Notes under the pieces: model-generated
Told to the model about the DNA's origin: nothing
What the model saw: the letters and a program-made list of their open reading frames with translations, nothing else
Database searches by the model: none
Position numbers and translations under genes: made by a program
From: Luteimonas endophytica
GTDB taxonomy: Bacteria > Pseudomonadota > Gammaproteobacteria > Xanthomonadales > Xanthomonadaceae
DNA length: 64,000 nt
Direction of reading: 5' to 3'
NCBI RefSeq assembly: GCF_029887875.1
Contig: NZ_JARXRM010000008.1
Span: 154,318 to 218,317 of the forward strand
Shown: in pieces, positions 42,075-51,067 of the stretch
How positions within the stretch are numbered: position 1 is the first letter of the stretch
Layout of the letters: the number at the start of each line of letters is the position of its first letter

Positions 42075-43331
42075 TCAGAACTGCGGCGACGACATCGCCT
42101 GCTGCACCAGGTCGTAGACCGGCAGCAGCAGCGCCACGATCAGCAGCACGAACATGCCGCCGGCCAGCATCACCACCACCGGCTTGATGATCTCGGACAG
42201 GTTGGCGATCAGCCGCTGCAGGCGCAGGCTGTACTCCTCCGACAGGCGCAGGAACTGCGAGTCGAGGGTGCCGGTTTCCTCGCCCACGCCGATCATCCGC
42301 ACCATCATCGGCGGGAAGCCGCCGACCTGGCGCATCGCCGAGGACACCCGGTCGCCGCGCTGGAGCACCTGGCGGATGGCGATGATGCGGTCGCGGTAGT
42401 ACTCGTCTCGCATCGCCCGCTCCATCACCTGCAGGCTCGAGACCATGTCCACGCCGGCGCGCACCAGCAGCGCCATGTGCTCGGTGAAGAACGCCAGGCC
42501 CGAGGAGAACATGATGGTCTTCGAGATCGGCAGGCGGTGCAGCAGGTGGTGCACCGCGCGGCGGAAGCTGCGGCTGTAGCGCCAGGTCACCCACAGCAGG
42601 AACGCCGCCACGACCATCCCGACGAGGATGTAGGCCACGTTGCCGATCAGCCATTCCGACAGCGCCATCACCGCGATCGTCAGCGGCGGCAGCTTGGCGT
42701 TCATCTGCTTGAAGAGTTCCGACAGGTTCGGGATCACGTAGTAGATCCAGAACCCGCCGGCGGCGAAGATCGCCGAGAACACGAACGCCGGGTAGATCAG
42801 CGCCTGGCGGGTGTCGGCGGTCATCCGGGTGATCCGCTCGATATGGTCGGCCGCCTCCATCAGCATCGAGTCCATGGTGCCGGTCTCGTCGCCGATCATG
42901 ATCAGGTTGCGCACGGTCTCGGGAAACGCGTCCGGGAAGCGCGCGAAGGCGTCGCTCAGGGTGGCACCGGCGTCGAGCTCCTCGAGCAGCCGCCGCGCCA
43001 GGCGCGCGGCGTTGGAAATGCGCCCGGTGCCGACCTCGTTGGCCACCGCGCGCAGCGCCTCCATCACCGGGATCCCGCTGCTGGTCATCACCGCCAGGTC
43101 GCGCAGCATGCCCGACAGCTCGGCCGGGCGGATGCTAGGCCGCACCAGGTGCGAGATCGTGCGCTGCGCCTCGGCCAGGAAGCCCGGCAGCCGATACAGC
43201 TTCAGCACCACCGCGTCGAAGTTCTTCTCCAGCCACACCCGCGCCGAGCTGTCGTGCTCGACCGAGAGCTGGGCGATGCCGGCCTTGACCCGTCCGGTGG
43301 AGAGCAGCAGGCGGTAGTAGTAGACGTTCAT
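42075..43331 (-). CDS. mshG: Pilus assembly inner-membrane platform protein (GspF/PilC/MshG family)
   Basis: 418 aa with two T2SSF domains (about 75-200 and 275-400) and three membrane segments (about 180-205, 225-250 and 385-410). Family motifs include MLRDLAVMTSSGIPVMEAL, IGDETGTMDSML and the repeated IGVGEETGTLDSQF. It couples the cytoplasmic ATPase to pilin insertion. Its ATG overlaps the ATPase stop (ATGA). The mshG name rests on the mshE-mshG order and the MSHA-type cluster. Confidence 0.9.
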   Translation of the reverse strand: MNVYYYRLLLSTGRVKAGIAQLSVEHDSSARVWLEKNFDAVVLKLYRLPGFLAEAQRTISHLVRPSIRPAELSGMLRDLAVMTSSGIPVMEALRAVANEVGTGRISNAARLARRLLEELDAGATLSDAFARFPDAFPETVRNLIMIGDETGTMDSMLMEAADHIERITRMTADTRQALIYPAFVFSAIFAAGGFWIYYVIPNLSELFKQMNAKLPPLTIAVMALSEWLIGNVAYILVGMVVAAFLLWVTWRYSRSFRRAVHHLLHRLPISKTIMFSSGLAFFTEHMALLVRAGVDMVSSLQVMERAMRDEYYRDRIIAIRQVLQRGDRVSSAMRQVGGFPPMMVRMIGVGEETGTLDSQFLRLSEEYSLRLQRLIANLSEIIKPVVVMLAGGMFVLLIVALLLPVYDLVQQAMSSPQF

Positions 43332-45034
43332 GCCGCCGGCCCGACCCCGGCGACGCGCTGGATCTCCTCGCAGGTGGTCTGGCCGGCGGTCACCCTGCGC
43401 CGGGCCACTTCCTCGATGCCGCGGAAACCCGAGGCGTGGGCCAGCGTGCGGATGCCCTCGCGGCCGATGTCGTCGGCGATGCCGTTGGCCAGCGCCTCGT
43501 CCAGCAACAGCACGTCGTAGACCGGCAGCCGCCCGTAGTAGCCGCTGCCGCGGCAGCGTTCGCAGCCGGGCGCGCGCTTGCCGCAGCTGCCCGGCGGCAG
43601 CCCCAGCCATTGCAGCTCGGCTTCGGTGAACGGCGCCTCCGCGGTGCAGAACGGACAGTTCTGGCGGACAAGGCGCTGGTTCACCACCGCCAGCAGGTTG
43701 TCGGCGATCACCTGCGCCTCCAGCCCGAGCGGGCGCAGCCGCGGCACCACGCCGAACACGCTGGTCACGTGCAGCGTGGAGAGCACCAGGTGACCGGTGG
43801 CGGCGGCCTCGATGCCGGCCTGGGCGGTCTCGGCGTCGCGCATCTCGCCGAGCAGGATCACGTCCGGGTCGTGGCGCAGGAAGTGGCGCAGCGCTGTGCC
43901 GAACTCGTAGCCGGCGCGGCGGTTGACCTCGGTCTGGGCGGCGCCCGGTACGCCGTACTCGATCGGGTCCTCGACCGTGAGCACGTTGCGCTCGATCAGC
44001 GACTGCATCCGCAGCGCCGCGTGCAGGGTCGAGCTCTTGCCCGAACCGGTCGGCCCGGTGATCAGCACCAGCCCGGCCGGCTTGGCGAACAGCCGCTCCA
44101 GCACCGCGACATCCTCGTCGAAGAATCCGAGCTCGCGCAGCCCGACCATCTCGCTGTGCTCCGGCAGCAGCCGCATCACCATGCGTTCGCCGACGTCGGT
44201 GATCAGGGTCGACACGCGCACCATCAGCGACGAGTCCAGTACCACCGTGCGGAAGCTGCCGTCCTGCGGACGGCGCTGCTCGGAGATGTCCATCTCCGCG
44301 GCCAGCTTGACGAAGCCGAGCAGCCGCGACAGCGACGAGGGCATCGCGAACATCGGCCGCAGCACGCCGTCGACGCGGAACAGCACGTGCAGGCTGCCGG
44401 CGGCCGGGGCGATGTGGATGTCGGTGGTGCGCTCGCGGACCGCGTAGTGCAGCAGGTAGTCGAGCAGCTTCTCGGGGCTGTAGGCGTGGTCGGTATCGGT
44501 GCCGAGGCGGCGGATCTCGCGTTCGAGCAGGGTCTCGACCGGGTTCTGCGCGAAGTAGTAGGTATGGCGGATCAGCCGCGCGACCTTGCCGTATTCGCCC
44601 TGCAGGAAGCGGCAGCGCAGGCCGCAGCGCTGCAGCACCAGCTGCGCCACGGTGGCGGTGTCGGCGTCCCCCAGCAATACCTCGAGGGTGTCGTCGATCC
44701 GGCGCAGCGGCAGGAACTGCCGCAGCAGGCAGAGTTCGCGGTTGAACAGCGCCAGCACCTGCGGCTCGGGGTCGGCCAGGGTCTCGACCTGGACGAAGTC
44801 GATGCCCTGCAGCTCGGCCTGGGTGCTGACGATGTCGGACTCGTTGGCCAGCCCGTGCTTGATCAGCAGGCGGCCGAAGCTCTGCTGTTCGACCTGGTTC
44901 TTCTGCCGGGCGTAGAGCAGCTGCGCGGCATCGAGCAGCCCGCGCTCGTTGAGCAGCTCGCCCAGCCGGGCACTGTCCTTGGCCGCCGGGGCCGCGGACG
45001 GGCGCGGCGGATTGCGGGGATCAACTGTCGCCAT
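43328..45034 (-). CDS. mshE: Pilus extension ATPase (GspE/PilB/MshE family)
   Basis: 568 aa. The N-terminus has two copies of an MshEN-like motif: ARLGELLNERGLLDAAQLL and FGRLLIKHGLANESDIVSTQ, which in MshE bind c-di-GMP. The ATPase core has Walker A GPTGSGKSS near residue 325-335, an Asp box and Walker B DVILLGEMRD. A tetra-cysteine zinc loop (NCPFC and GCERC) follows. Next to it lie an ExeA-like ATPase and the MshG-like platform, as in MSHA loci. It powers pilus extension; no PilT-type retraction ATPase is in the cluster. Confidence 0.92.
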   Translation of the reverse strand: MATVDPRNPPRPSAAPAAKDSARLGELLNERGLLDAAQLLYARQKNQVEQQSFGRLLIKHGLANESDIVSTQAELQGIDFVQVETLADPEPQVLALFNRELCLLRQFLPLRRIDDTLEVLLGDADTATVAQLVLQRCGLRCRFLQGEYGKVARLIRHTYYFAQNPVETLLEREIRRLGTDTDHAYSPEKLLDYLLHYAVRERTTDIHIAPAAGSLHVLFRVDGVLRPMFAMPSSLSRLLGFVKLAAEMDISEQRRPQDGSFRTVVLDSSLMVRVSTLITDVGERMVMRLLPEHSEMVGLRELGFFDEDVAVLERLFAKPAGLVLITGPTGSGKSSTLHAALRMQSLIERNVLTVEDPIEYGVPGAAQTEVNRRAGYEFGTALRHFLRHDPDVILLGEMRDAETAQAGIEAAATGHLVLSTLHVTSVFGVVPRLRPLGLEAQVIADNLLAVVNQRLVRQNCPFCTAEAPFTEAELQWLGLPPGSCGKRAPGCERCRGSGYYGRLPVYDVLLLDEALANGIADDIGREGIRTLAHASGFRGIEEVARRRVTAGQTTCEEIQRVAGVGPAA

Positions 45035-46505
45035 GGTGGTCCTGTAAGGCCGGGCCCGCCGCCGCGCGGGCGGTCGCGAGCGTGTCGATGAACAGCAGCG
45101 TGGCGGCGTCCGGCAGGCCGGTCGCCTCCAGCCCGTTGCGCGCCTGGAACCCGCGGATCGCGGCACGCAGGCGCGGCCCGTAGAGCCCGTCGATGGCGGC
45201 CGGGTACAGTCCCTCGGCCGCCAGCGCGCCCTGCACCCGGCGCACGTTACGGGCCGAATCCGGACCCATGAAGAACCGCTCCGGCGACAGCTCGCCGCGC
45301 CAGGCGACGCGCCAGGCGGTGCCTTCGCGGGCCAGGCAGGTGTCGGCGCGGCCGTCCAGGCGCGCGGCCCAGGCGCGATCCACCCGGGCCAGCTGGACCC
45401 CGCCGGCGCCGGCCGCGGCCAGCGCGTCGATGCAGGCGTTCCAGCCGCGGCCGTGCGCGGGCGCCGCGGCGGCCACGGCCGGCGGTGCGGGTGCGGGTGC
45501 GCGCGCGGCGCCCGCTGCCTCGACCACGGCGCCAGCCGCCGGAAGGCTCCCCGCCGGACCGTTGGCCGGGCCTGTCGGCGCACCCGCCTGGAAAGCCGCG
45601 GCGGCGGCGATCGCCGCGGCCGCGAAGCCGCCCAGCGCCGCGCTGGCCAGCAGCCGTGGCCGGCGGGCCCGGCCCTCGCCGAGCTGAGCGCCGGATTCGG
45701 CGGTTGCGGCGCGCACCAGCGCGGCGTCGATGGTGCCGCCGCCCGCGGCCACCAGGCCATACAGGCAGCGGTCGAGGATCAGGTGGATGCGCCGCGGATT
45801 GCCGCGGCTGGCGCGCAGCAGCGCGCGCAACCCCGGCGCGGACAGCTGGATGCGTCCGGCGGCACCGGCCACGGCGAGGCGGAAGCCGACGTAATCGCGC
45901 ACCTGGGCCGCATCCATCGCCGATAGCCGCACATGCTTGACGATGCGCGTGGTCAGCTGGCGGATCGCCGGCGCCGCCAGGCTGGCCGCCAGTTCCGGTT
46001 GGCCGGACAGGACGATCTGCAGCAGCTTCTCCTGCCCGGTCTCGAGATTGGTGAGCAGGCGCAGCAGCTCGAGGCTCTCGAGCGACAGGTTCTGGGCGTC
46101 GTCGATCACCAGCACGCACAGCCGGCCCTGCGCGCGGCGCTCCACCAGGAAGGCGGTGAGCAGTTCGAGGCCGGCGGCCGTGCCGGCGCCGGCCGCCAGG
46201 CCGAAATCGGCCAGGATCGCGGCCAGCAGCTCCTCCCCCTGCAGGAAGGTGTTGAGCACCAGTGCCGCGTCGGCGCCGTCCTCCTCCAGCAGCGCCAGCA
46301 GCCGGCGCAGGAAAGTGGTCTTGCCCAGCCCGACCTCGCCGGTGAGCAGCACGATGCCGGCGCGCGTGCGCAGACAGTGAGCGGTCTCCGCCAGTTCCCG
46401 CTCCAGCAGCGGGGTATGGAAATAGGCGGACGCGTCGGGCGTCGGCGGAAACGGGATCCGCGTCAGGCCGAGCCGCTGCAGGCAGGCGCCGAGGGCTGGG
46501 TTCAT
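45021..46505 (-). CDS. mshM: ExeA/MshM-like AAA ATPase with peptidoglycan-binding C-terminus
   Basis: 494 aa. AAA domain (about 15-270) has Walker A GEVGLGKT at 56-63 and Walker B VLVIDDAQN. A membrane segment (about 283-307) is followed by an Ala/Pro-rich linker and a C-terminal PG_binding_1-like domain (about 415-480, VRRVQGALAAEGLYPAAIDG). ExeA-type proteins rearrange peptidoglycan so the secretin can assemble. It overlaps the TPR gene by 4 bp and the ATPase start by 14 bp. Confidence 0.88.
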   Translation of the reverse strand: MNPALGACLQRLGLTRIPFPPTPDASAYFHTPLLERELAETAHCLRTRAGIVLLTGEVGLGKTTFLRRLLALLEEDGADAALVLNTFLQGEELLAAILADFGLAAGAGTAAGLELLTAFLVERRAQGRLCVLVIDDAQNLSLESLELLRLLTNLETGQEKLLQIVLSGQPELAASLAAPAIRQLTTRIVKHVRLSAMDAAQVRDYVGFRLAVAGAAGRIQLSAPGLRALLRASRGNPRRIHLILDRCLYGLVAAGGGTIDAALVRAATAESGAQLGEGRARRPRLLASAALGGFAAAAIAAAAAFQAGAPTGPANGPAGSLPAAGAVVEAAGAARAPAPAPPAVAAAAPAHGRGWNACIDALAAAGAGGVQLARVDRAWAARLDGRADTCLAREGTAWRVAWRGELSPERFFMGPDSARNVRRVQGALAAEGLYPAAIDGLYGPRLRAAIRGFQARNGLEATGLPDAATLLFIDTLATARAAAGPALQDHHGDS

Positions 46506-47434
46506 CGCGCCATCGCCTCCAGCTCGGCGATCGCGCCGCGCACCTGCGGCGAGCCGGGGTGGCGGCCGGACAGGCGGGTGAGGCGGCCGCGCGCGCGATC
46601 GAGCTCGCCGCGTCCGGCTTCGAAGCGGGCGACGTTGACGGCGGCGTTGGCGTCGTCGGGCACCCGCTCGAGGATGCGCCGGTAGCCACGCTCGGCCTCC
46701 TCCGCGTCGCCGCGTAGCCAGGCCACCCAGGCGCGCATCCGCAACAGGGTCAGGCTGTCCTCGTGCAGCTGACCCGCCAGCGCGCCCAGCTGCAGTTCCG
46801 CCGCGGCGACGTCGCCGGCGGCAGCGGCGCGTTCCAGCGCCGCCACCGTGCGCCGCACCGAGGCGGCGTCGGCCTGCGTGGCGCCGGCCGCGGGTGCGGA
46901 TGGGGCACGGGTGATCTCGATACTGATCCGCCCGGGCGGCGCGTCCACCGGCGCCGCGGTGGCGGCGGCCGCCGGGATCGGCGCTGCCGAACGCGGCACC
47001 GGCGCGGCCGGAGCCGGCGCCGGGACCGCAGCGGCGGCGCCCACGGCGGCGTCGGCGGCTGCCGGCACCGGCGCCTTGGCCGGGGCGACGGCGCGCGACG
47101 CCACCGGCTGCGCGGCCGCTGCCGGCATGGGCTCCCGCGTCAGGTCGACCAGGGCCAGCGCCTGCGCGTCGTCGGCGCCGGGCGCTCGAGCCCGGGCGTC
47201 GCCGGGCTGCGTGCCGTCCGCAGCGGCGGCCGGATCGGCCGCGCTCGCATCGCCGGCCCCGGCCCCGGCGAACAGCACGCCCACCAGCGCCACGACCGGC
47301 AGCGCGGCGGCGAGCGCCAGCGGCCAGGTCCGCCGGTTGCGCGCGGCTGCGGGCGCCGGCGGCAGCGCAGCGGTCAGCGTCGCGGTACCGGCCGCGGCCT
47401 CGACGTGGCGCAACGCGTCGAACACCAGGCTCAT
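46502..47434 (-). CDS. MshN-like TPR membrane protein
   Basis: 310 aa. A short cytoplasmic N-terminus (MSLVFDALRHVEAAAG) reminiscent of GspB/MshN proteins is followed by one membrane helix (about 36-57), a long Ala/Pro-rich periplasmic linker and a C-terminal TPR region (about 200-305, WLRGDAEEAERGYRRILERVPDDANAAVNVARF). It is placed between secretin and ExeA-like ATPase with 4-bp overlaps on both sides. It probably helps secretin-peptidoglycan assembly; identity rests on position and layout. Confidence 0.75.
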   Translation of the reverse strand: MSLVFDALRHVEAAAGTATLTAALPPAPAAARNRRTWPLALAAALPVVALVGVLFAGAGAGDASAADPAAAADGTQPGDARARAPGADDAQALALVDLTREPMPAAAAQPVASRAVAPAKAPVPAAADAAVGAAAAVPAPAPAAPVPRSAAPIPAAAATAAPVDAPPGRISIEITRAPSAPAAGATQADAASVRRTVAALERAAAAGDVAAAELQLGALAGQLHEDSLTLLRMRAWVAWLRGDAEEAERGYRRILERVPDDANAAVNVARFEAGRGELDRARGRLTRLSGRHPGSPQVRGAIAELEAMAR

Positions 47435-49119
47435 ATCACCGACACCTTCAGTACCAGCACCAGCTCGCGGGTGTTGTGGCTGCGGCCGCGCGAGCCGAAC
47501 AGCCGGCCCAGGCCCGGTACGTCGGAGAGGCCGGGGATGCCGCGGTCGGTGGTCGAGGAGGACTGGTCGATCAACCCGCCAAGCATCACCGTATCGCCAT
47601 CGCGCAGGTTCAGCGTGGTGGTCATGCCCTTGACGTTGATCACCGGCAGGGTCACCGCGTTGCCGTTGGGAAACTCGCGCAGCTCCAGGCTGCCCGGCTC
47701 CACCTCGGTCTGCATCGGGTGCACCAGCAGCTCGACGGTGCCGTTGTCCATCACCAGCGGCGCCACCCCGATCACCACGCCGGAGAACAGCGAGTCGGTC
47801 TGGATGTCGGACGAGGTGTTGGAGCCGGCGCCGGTGTTGGAGAAGTTGGTGGTCGACTTGGTGACGTAGCGGATGTTGGAGCCGACGCTCAGGTAGGCCG
47901 GGCTGCCGCTGCGCACCCGCACGCTCGGGTTGGAGACCACCTTGACGTTGCCGAAGCTGCGCAGCACGTTGAGCGCGGCGGCGAAGGTGTTGCCGACGTA
48001 GGCCAGCCCCATCGCCCGGCCGGTCGCGTTGCCCAGGGTCTGCGCCGGGAACACGATCGTGCGCGGGTCCAGGGTGCCGTGGACGTCGGGTGCGGGAAAA
48101 TTGCGCTGGAACTGCGGAATCGTGGCCGGCGTATCGCCGTAGATGCCGGCGACGCGCTCGCGCAGCAGGGTCCAGTCGACGCCGAACTGGGAGCCGTCGT
48201 TCAACGAGACGTCGAGGATCTGCGCCTCGACCAGCACCTGGCGGCGCATCATCCGCTTGGTGTGCTCGAGCAGGTTCTCGACCGAGCGCACCTGCGAAGG
48301 CCGGGCGCGCACGAACAGGGTGCCGGTCATCGGGTCGAGGCTGAAGCGCGCCGTTTCCGGCGCGGTTTCCGGGTCGACCGCGGCGGCCGCACCCTTGTCC
48401 TCGCCGAGGATCGCCTCGAGCGCGACGGTCAGCTGCGCGAACGGGTCGTTGTCGCGGCCGACGGTGCCGTCCAGGGTCAGGGTGCCGCGCAGCGACTGGC
48501 CGCCACCGCCGTCGCCGCCCTGCAGGCCGGCGCCGAACACGTCGCCGCCGGTGGACAGGTCGATCGAAGTGTTGGCATTGAGCATCTCCACGTTGAATAC
48601 GCGTTCCTGCATCTCGCCCACGACCAGCGCGCCGCCACGCAACTCGCCGTGCAGGTCGAAGGCTTCGAGGATGTGGTTGTAGACCTCGCGCGCGGTCACG
48701 TCGCGCAGCTGCAGGGTGGCGCGCTGGCGGCGCTGCAGCACCCGCGGGTCGACGATCAGGTTCATGCCCAGCTCGTCGGCCAGCGCCCACAGCAGCTGGC
48801 CGACGTCGGCATCGTGCATGCTGATGCTGACCACGCTGTCTTCCAGCGGATCGTAGACCGGCGCGACCGGCGCGGCCGGCGCCGGTGGCGGTCCGGCCCG
48901 CTCCAGTTCGCGGCGCAGCTCGGCCTGGCGCTCGGAAAGCTTGGCGGCCTCCTCCACGATCGCCTGCGCGGTGCGCTCGAGCGCGACGTGGTCGGTCGGC
49001 GGCATGTCCAGCGTGCTGCGCGGCGCACCGTGGGTGCAGGCCCCGAGCAACAGCGTGCAGACCATGGCGGCGAGCGCGCTGCGGCGCGGCAGTCGGTGGT
49101 GCTGGCGATTGGGCGTCAT
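47431..49119 (-). CDS. mshL: Secretin lipoprotein (MshL-like)
   Basis: 562-aa outer-membrane secretin. Lipobox LLLGAC is at the end of the signal peptide (Cys28). An N-terminal secretin/TonB short domain (ISMHDADVGQLLWALADELGMNLIVDPRV) comes next, then an N1-type domain (MTGTLFVRARPSQVRSVENLL) and the secretin barrel (VLVEAQILDVSLNDGSQFGVDW to VMLGGLIDQSSSTTDRGIPGLSDVPGLGRLF). The RQVLVEAQILDVSLNDG segment is close to MSHA MshL. As a lipoprotein it may not need a separate pilotin. It is 60 bp after the prepilin gene and overlaps the TPR gene by 4 bp. Confidence 0.92.
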   Translation of the reverse strand: MTPNRQHHRLPRRSALAAMVCTLLLGACTHGAPRSTLDMPPTDHVALERTAQAIVEEAAKLSERQAELRRELERAGPPPAPAAPVAPVYDPLEDSVVSISMHDADVGQLLWALADELGMNLIVDPRVLQRRQRATLQLRDVTAREVYNHILEAFDLHGELRGGALVVGEMQERVFNVEMLNANTSIDLSTGGDVFGAGLQGGDGGGGQSLRGTLTLDGTVGRDNDPFAQLTVALEAILGEDKGAAAAVDPETAPETARFSLDPMTGTLFVRARPSQVRSVENLLEHTKRMMRRQVLVEAQILDVSLNDGSQFGVDWTLLRERVAGIYGDTPATIPQFQRNFPAPDVHGTLDPRTIVFPAQTLGNATGRAMGLAYVGNTFAAALNVLRSFGNVKVVSNPSVRVRSGSPAYLSVGSNIRYVTKSTTNFSNTGAGSNTSSDIQTDSLFSGVVIGVAPLVMDNGTVELLVHPMQTEVEPGSLELREFPNGNAVTLPVINVKGMTTTLNLRDGDTVMLGGLIDQSSSTTDRGIPGLSDVPGLGRLFGSRGRSHNTRELVLVLKVSVI

Positions 49120-49179
49120 CTGGATACTGCCTCGGAAGGAATGGGACGTGGCTTGCGGTGCTGGGCTGCCGTCATGGGG

Positions 49180-49938
49180 TCATCTGCTCCTCGCCGAGAT
49201 CCAGCCGAGCAGGGCGGCGCCGCTCTCGGCCGCGACCAGGTCGTCGGACACGCGGTCCGGCGGCCGCGACGGCGGCGCCGCGCACTTGCCGGTGCCGGCG
49301 GCCAGGGCAGAGTTCATGCCGTCGAAGTTCGGGTTGGGGCCGGGACGGCCGTCGCGGTCGGCCAGCGGCGCCACCAGCAGGAACGCAGGGTTGGCGACAG
49401 CGCCGGCGCAGGCGGTCGATCCAGCCGGCGCGTGCTGCAAGGGGTGGTGCGGGTTCTGCGGCGAAGGCGTGGCCACCGCGAGGGCGGTCAGCGCGGCCAC
49501 GAAACTGTGGCCGCCGTCGATGTCGTGGCCGTCGGTGGAGGCCGAGAGCGGCGGAGCGACCAGATCCGGGCCACCGCCGACGCCGCGATGCACGGCGTAG
49601 CGCATCCGCGCACCCGTCGGCGGCAGCGCCAGGCCCAGCGTTTCGTACGGCAGCCAGCCCACGTCCAGCCCGGCGACGCAGGGCGATGCCTCGCGCCCGC
49701 TGGCATCGCTGCCCGGACAGGGCAGCCGCTTCTCGCGCAGCGCGAACGCGCGCAGCGCCTGGCGCGCGGCCTCGGCGTCGGCCCGCGCGCGATCGTACAG
49801 GCGCAGGTCGTGGATGTTGGAGAAGGCCGAAGTCATGCCCAGCGCCAGCAGGCCGAGCACGCCAAGCACCACGGCCAGTTCGACGAGGGTGAACCCGCGC
49901 CGCCGGTGAGGGGCGGGCGGTGGCCGGCGCGCGCGCAT
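49180..49938 (-). CDS. Prepilin-like minor pilin
   Basis: 252 aa from ATG 49938, which has a GAGG ribosome site; GTG 49956 is an alternative. Cleavage site RRRG/FTLVELAVVLGVLG with Glu at +5. The globular part carries the LPCPGSDASG...VGWLPYETLGL...RMRYAVHRG pattern shared with the three large prepilins at the operon end, but lacks their Ala-rich helical extension. It lies between the platform genes and the secretin, as a minor pilin often does. Confidence 0.82.
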   Translation of the reverse strand: MRARRPPPAPHRRRGFTLVELAVVLGVLGLLALGMTSAFSNIHDLRLYDRARADAEAARQALRAFALREKRLPCPGSDASGREASPCVAGLDVGWLPYETLGLALPPTGARMRYAVHRGVGGGPDLVAPPLSASTDGHDIDGGHSFVAALTALAVATPSPQNPHHPLQHAPAGSTACAGAVANPAFLLVAPLADRDGRPGPNPNFDGMNSALAAGTGKCAAPPSRPPDRVSDDLVAAESGAALLGWISARSR

Positions 49939-49945
49939 CGCGGCC

Positions 49946-50545
49946 TCACTCCGCACCGTTTCCAGCCGCGGGCGGCTGTGCGCCGATGTCGTAGCGCAAC
50001 TGTCCCTGCAGCTGGTTCAGCTCGTCCACCTTGGCGCGCATGGCCGCGGTGCGGTCCGCGCCCGACGGCTGCAGCGACAGCGCCTGCACTTCCTGGGTGA
50101 TCCGCTGCATCCGCAGCGCGACCTCGAGATTGGCGCGCAGCGCGTCCAGGTTGACGCCGGCCTGCGCCCCCTGCGCGGCCTGCAGCTCGTCGAGCCGGGC
50201 GATCGAGGCGCGGATCCCGGCCTCGTTCGCCGCGCTGCGGGCCTGCAGCTCGGCGAGCGCACGCCGCGACTGCTCCGTGGCCTGCTCGGCCTGCGCCCTG
50301 GCCTGCTCCAGCGTGTGCGGTTCGGCATCGGCCGGACCGCCGAGCCAGGGCGGCGGCGCCTCGTACGCGGGCGCCGCGCGCTGCTCCGGCGGCGGTTCCG
50401 CGCCCGGCACCGACACCGCCGGCGGCGGAGTCGCCGTGCCCTCAGAGGGTGCCGGCGCCAGCATCCGCACCCCCACGACCGCCGCCAGCCCGGCCAACAC
50501 CACCGCGGCCAGCCCGATCCAGATCCCCCTCCGCTCCCCGGCCAT
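49946..50545 (-). CDS. Membrane-anchored coiled-coil protein of the pilus operon
   Basis: 199 aa with one membrane helix (about 9-29, IWIGLAAVVLAGLAAVVGV), a Pro-rich linker and a coiled-coil region (about 75-180, LEQARAQAEQATEQSRRALAELQ). No family recognised. Its position among PilN/PilO/PilP-like genes suggests a periplasmic platform part. Stop 3 bp after the upstream gene's end, so tightly coupled. Confidence 0.7.
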   Translation of the reverse strand: MAGERRGIWIGLAAVVLAGLAAVVGVRMLAPAPSEGTATPPPAVSVPGAEPPPEQRAAPAYEAPPPWLGGPADAEPHTLEQARAQAEQATEQSRRALAELQARSAANEAGIRASIARLDELQAAQGAQAGVNLDALRANLEVALRMQRITQEVQALSLQPSGADRTAAMRAKVDELNQLQGQLRYDIGAQPPAAGNGAE

Positions 50546-50548
50546 CCG

Positions 50549-51067
50549 CTATCCCTCCTCCCCCGGCGCGACGAACGGCGAGCGCACCCGCAGGATCCTG
50601 CGGCCGCTGCGCGCGTCGTCGATCGCCACCCAGTCGAATCCGATCGCCCGCACCCGGACGCCGCCCTCGAGCCGTGCACCCGGGCCGACGTAGCGCCCGT
50701 CGATCAGCGCACGCCGGCGCGTGCCGCTGCTGACGATCAGCGACACCACCGGCTCGGCCGCCAGCGCGGCCGCGGCGTCGGGGTCGACGCGCAGCGCATC
50801 GCCGGTTTCCGGGTCGAGCCGGCCGCGTGCCGACAGCGCGATCGCGCCCTCGCCGGACGCCGGCGCGCCCGTCTGCAGCGCCGCCAGCGCCTGCTCGGCG
50901 CGCTGGTTGCGGCCGATGCCGTTGCGCAACTCGTTCATGACCGGCGGCTCGGTGGTCCCGGCGCGGGTACGCACCACCACGGGCTTGGCGATCACCATCG
51001 TCGCCATCCACGCCACCACGCCCAGCCAGACGAGCAGCGAAATCGCGGCCGCGTACTTGAGCCTCAT
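50549..51067 (-). CDS. GspC/PilP/MshK-like inner-membrane protein
   Basis: 172 aa with an N-terminal membrane helix (about 5-27) and a C-terminal small beta domain, VSLIVSSGTRRRALIDGRYVGPGARLEGGVRVRAIGFDWVAIDD, which is the homology-region pattern of GspC/PilP and MshK. These proteins connect the platform to the secretin. It overlaps the preceding gene by 4 bp. Assignment from sequence pattern and position; not certain. Confidence 0.65.
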   Translation of the reverse strand: MRLKYAAAISLLVWLGVVAWMATMVIAKPVVVRTRAGTTEPPVMNELRNGIGRNQRAEQALAALQTGAPASGEGAIALSARGRLDPETGDALRVDPDAAAALAAEPVVSLIVSSGTRRRALIDGRYVGPGARLEGGVRVRAIGFDWVAIDDARSGRRILRVRSPFVAPGEEG

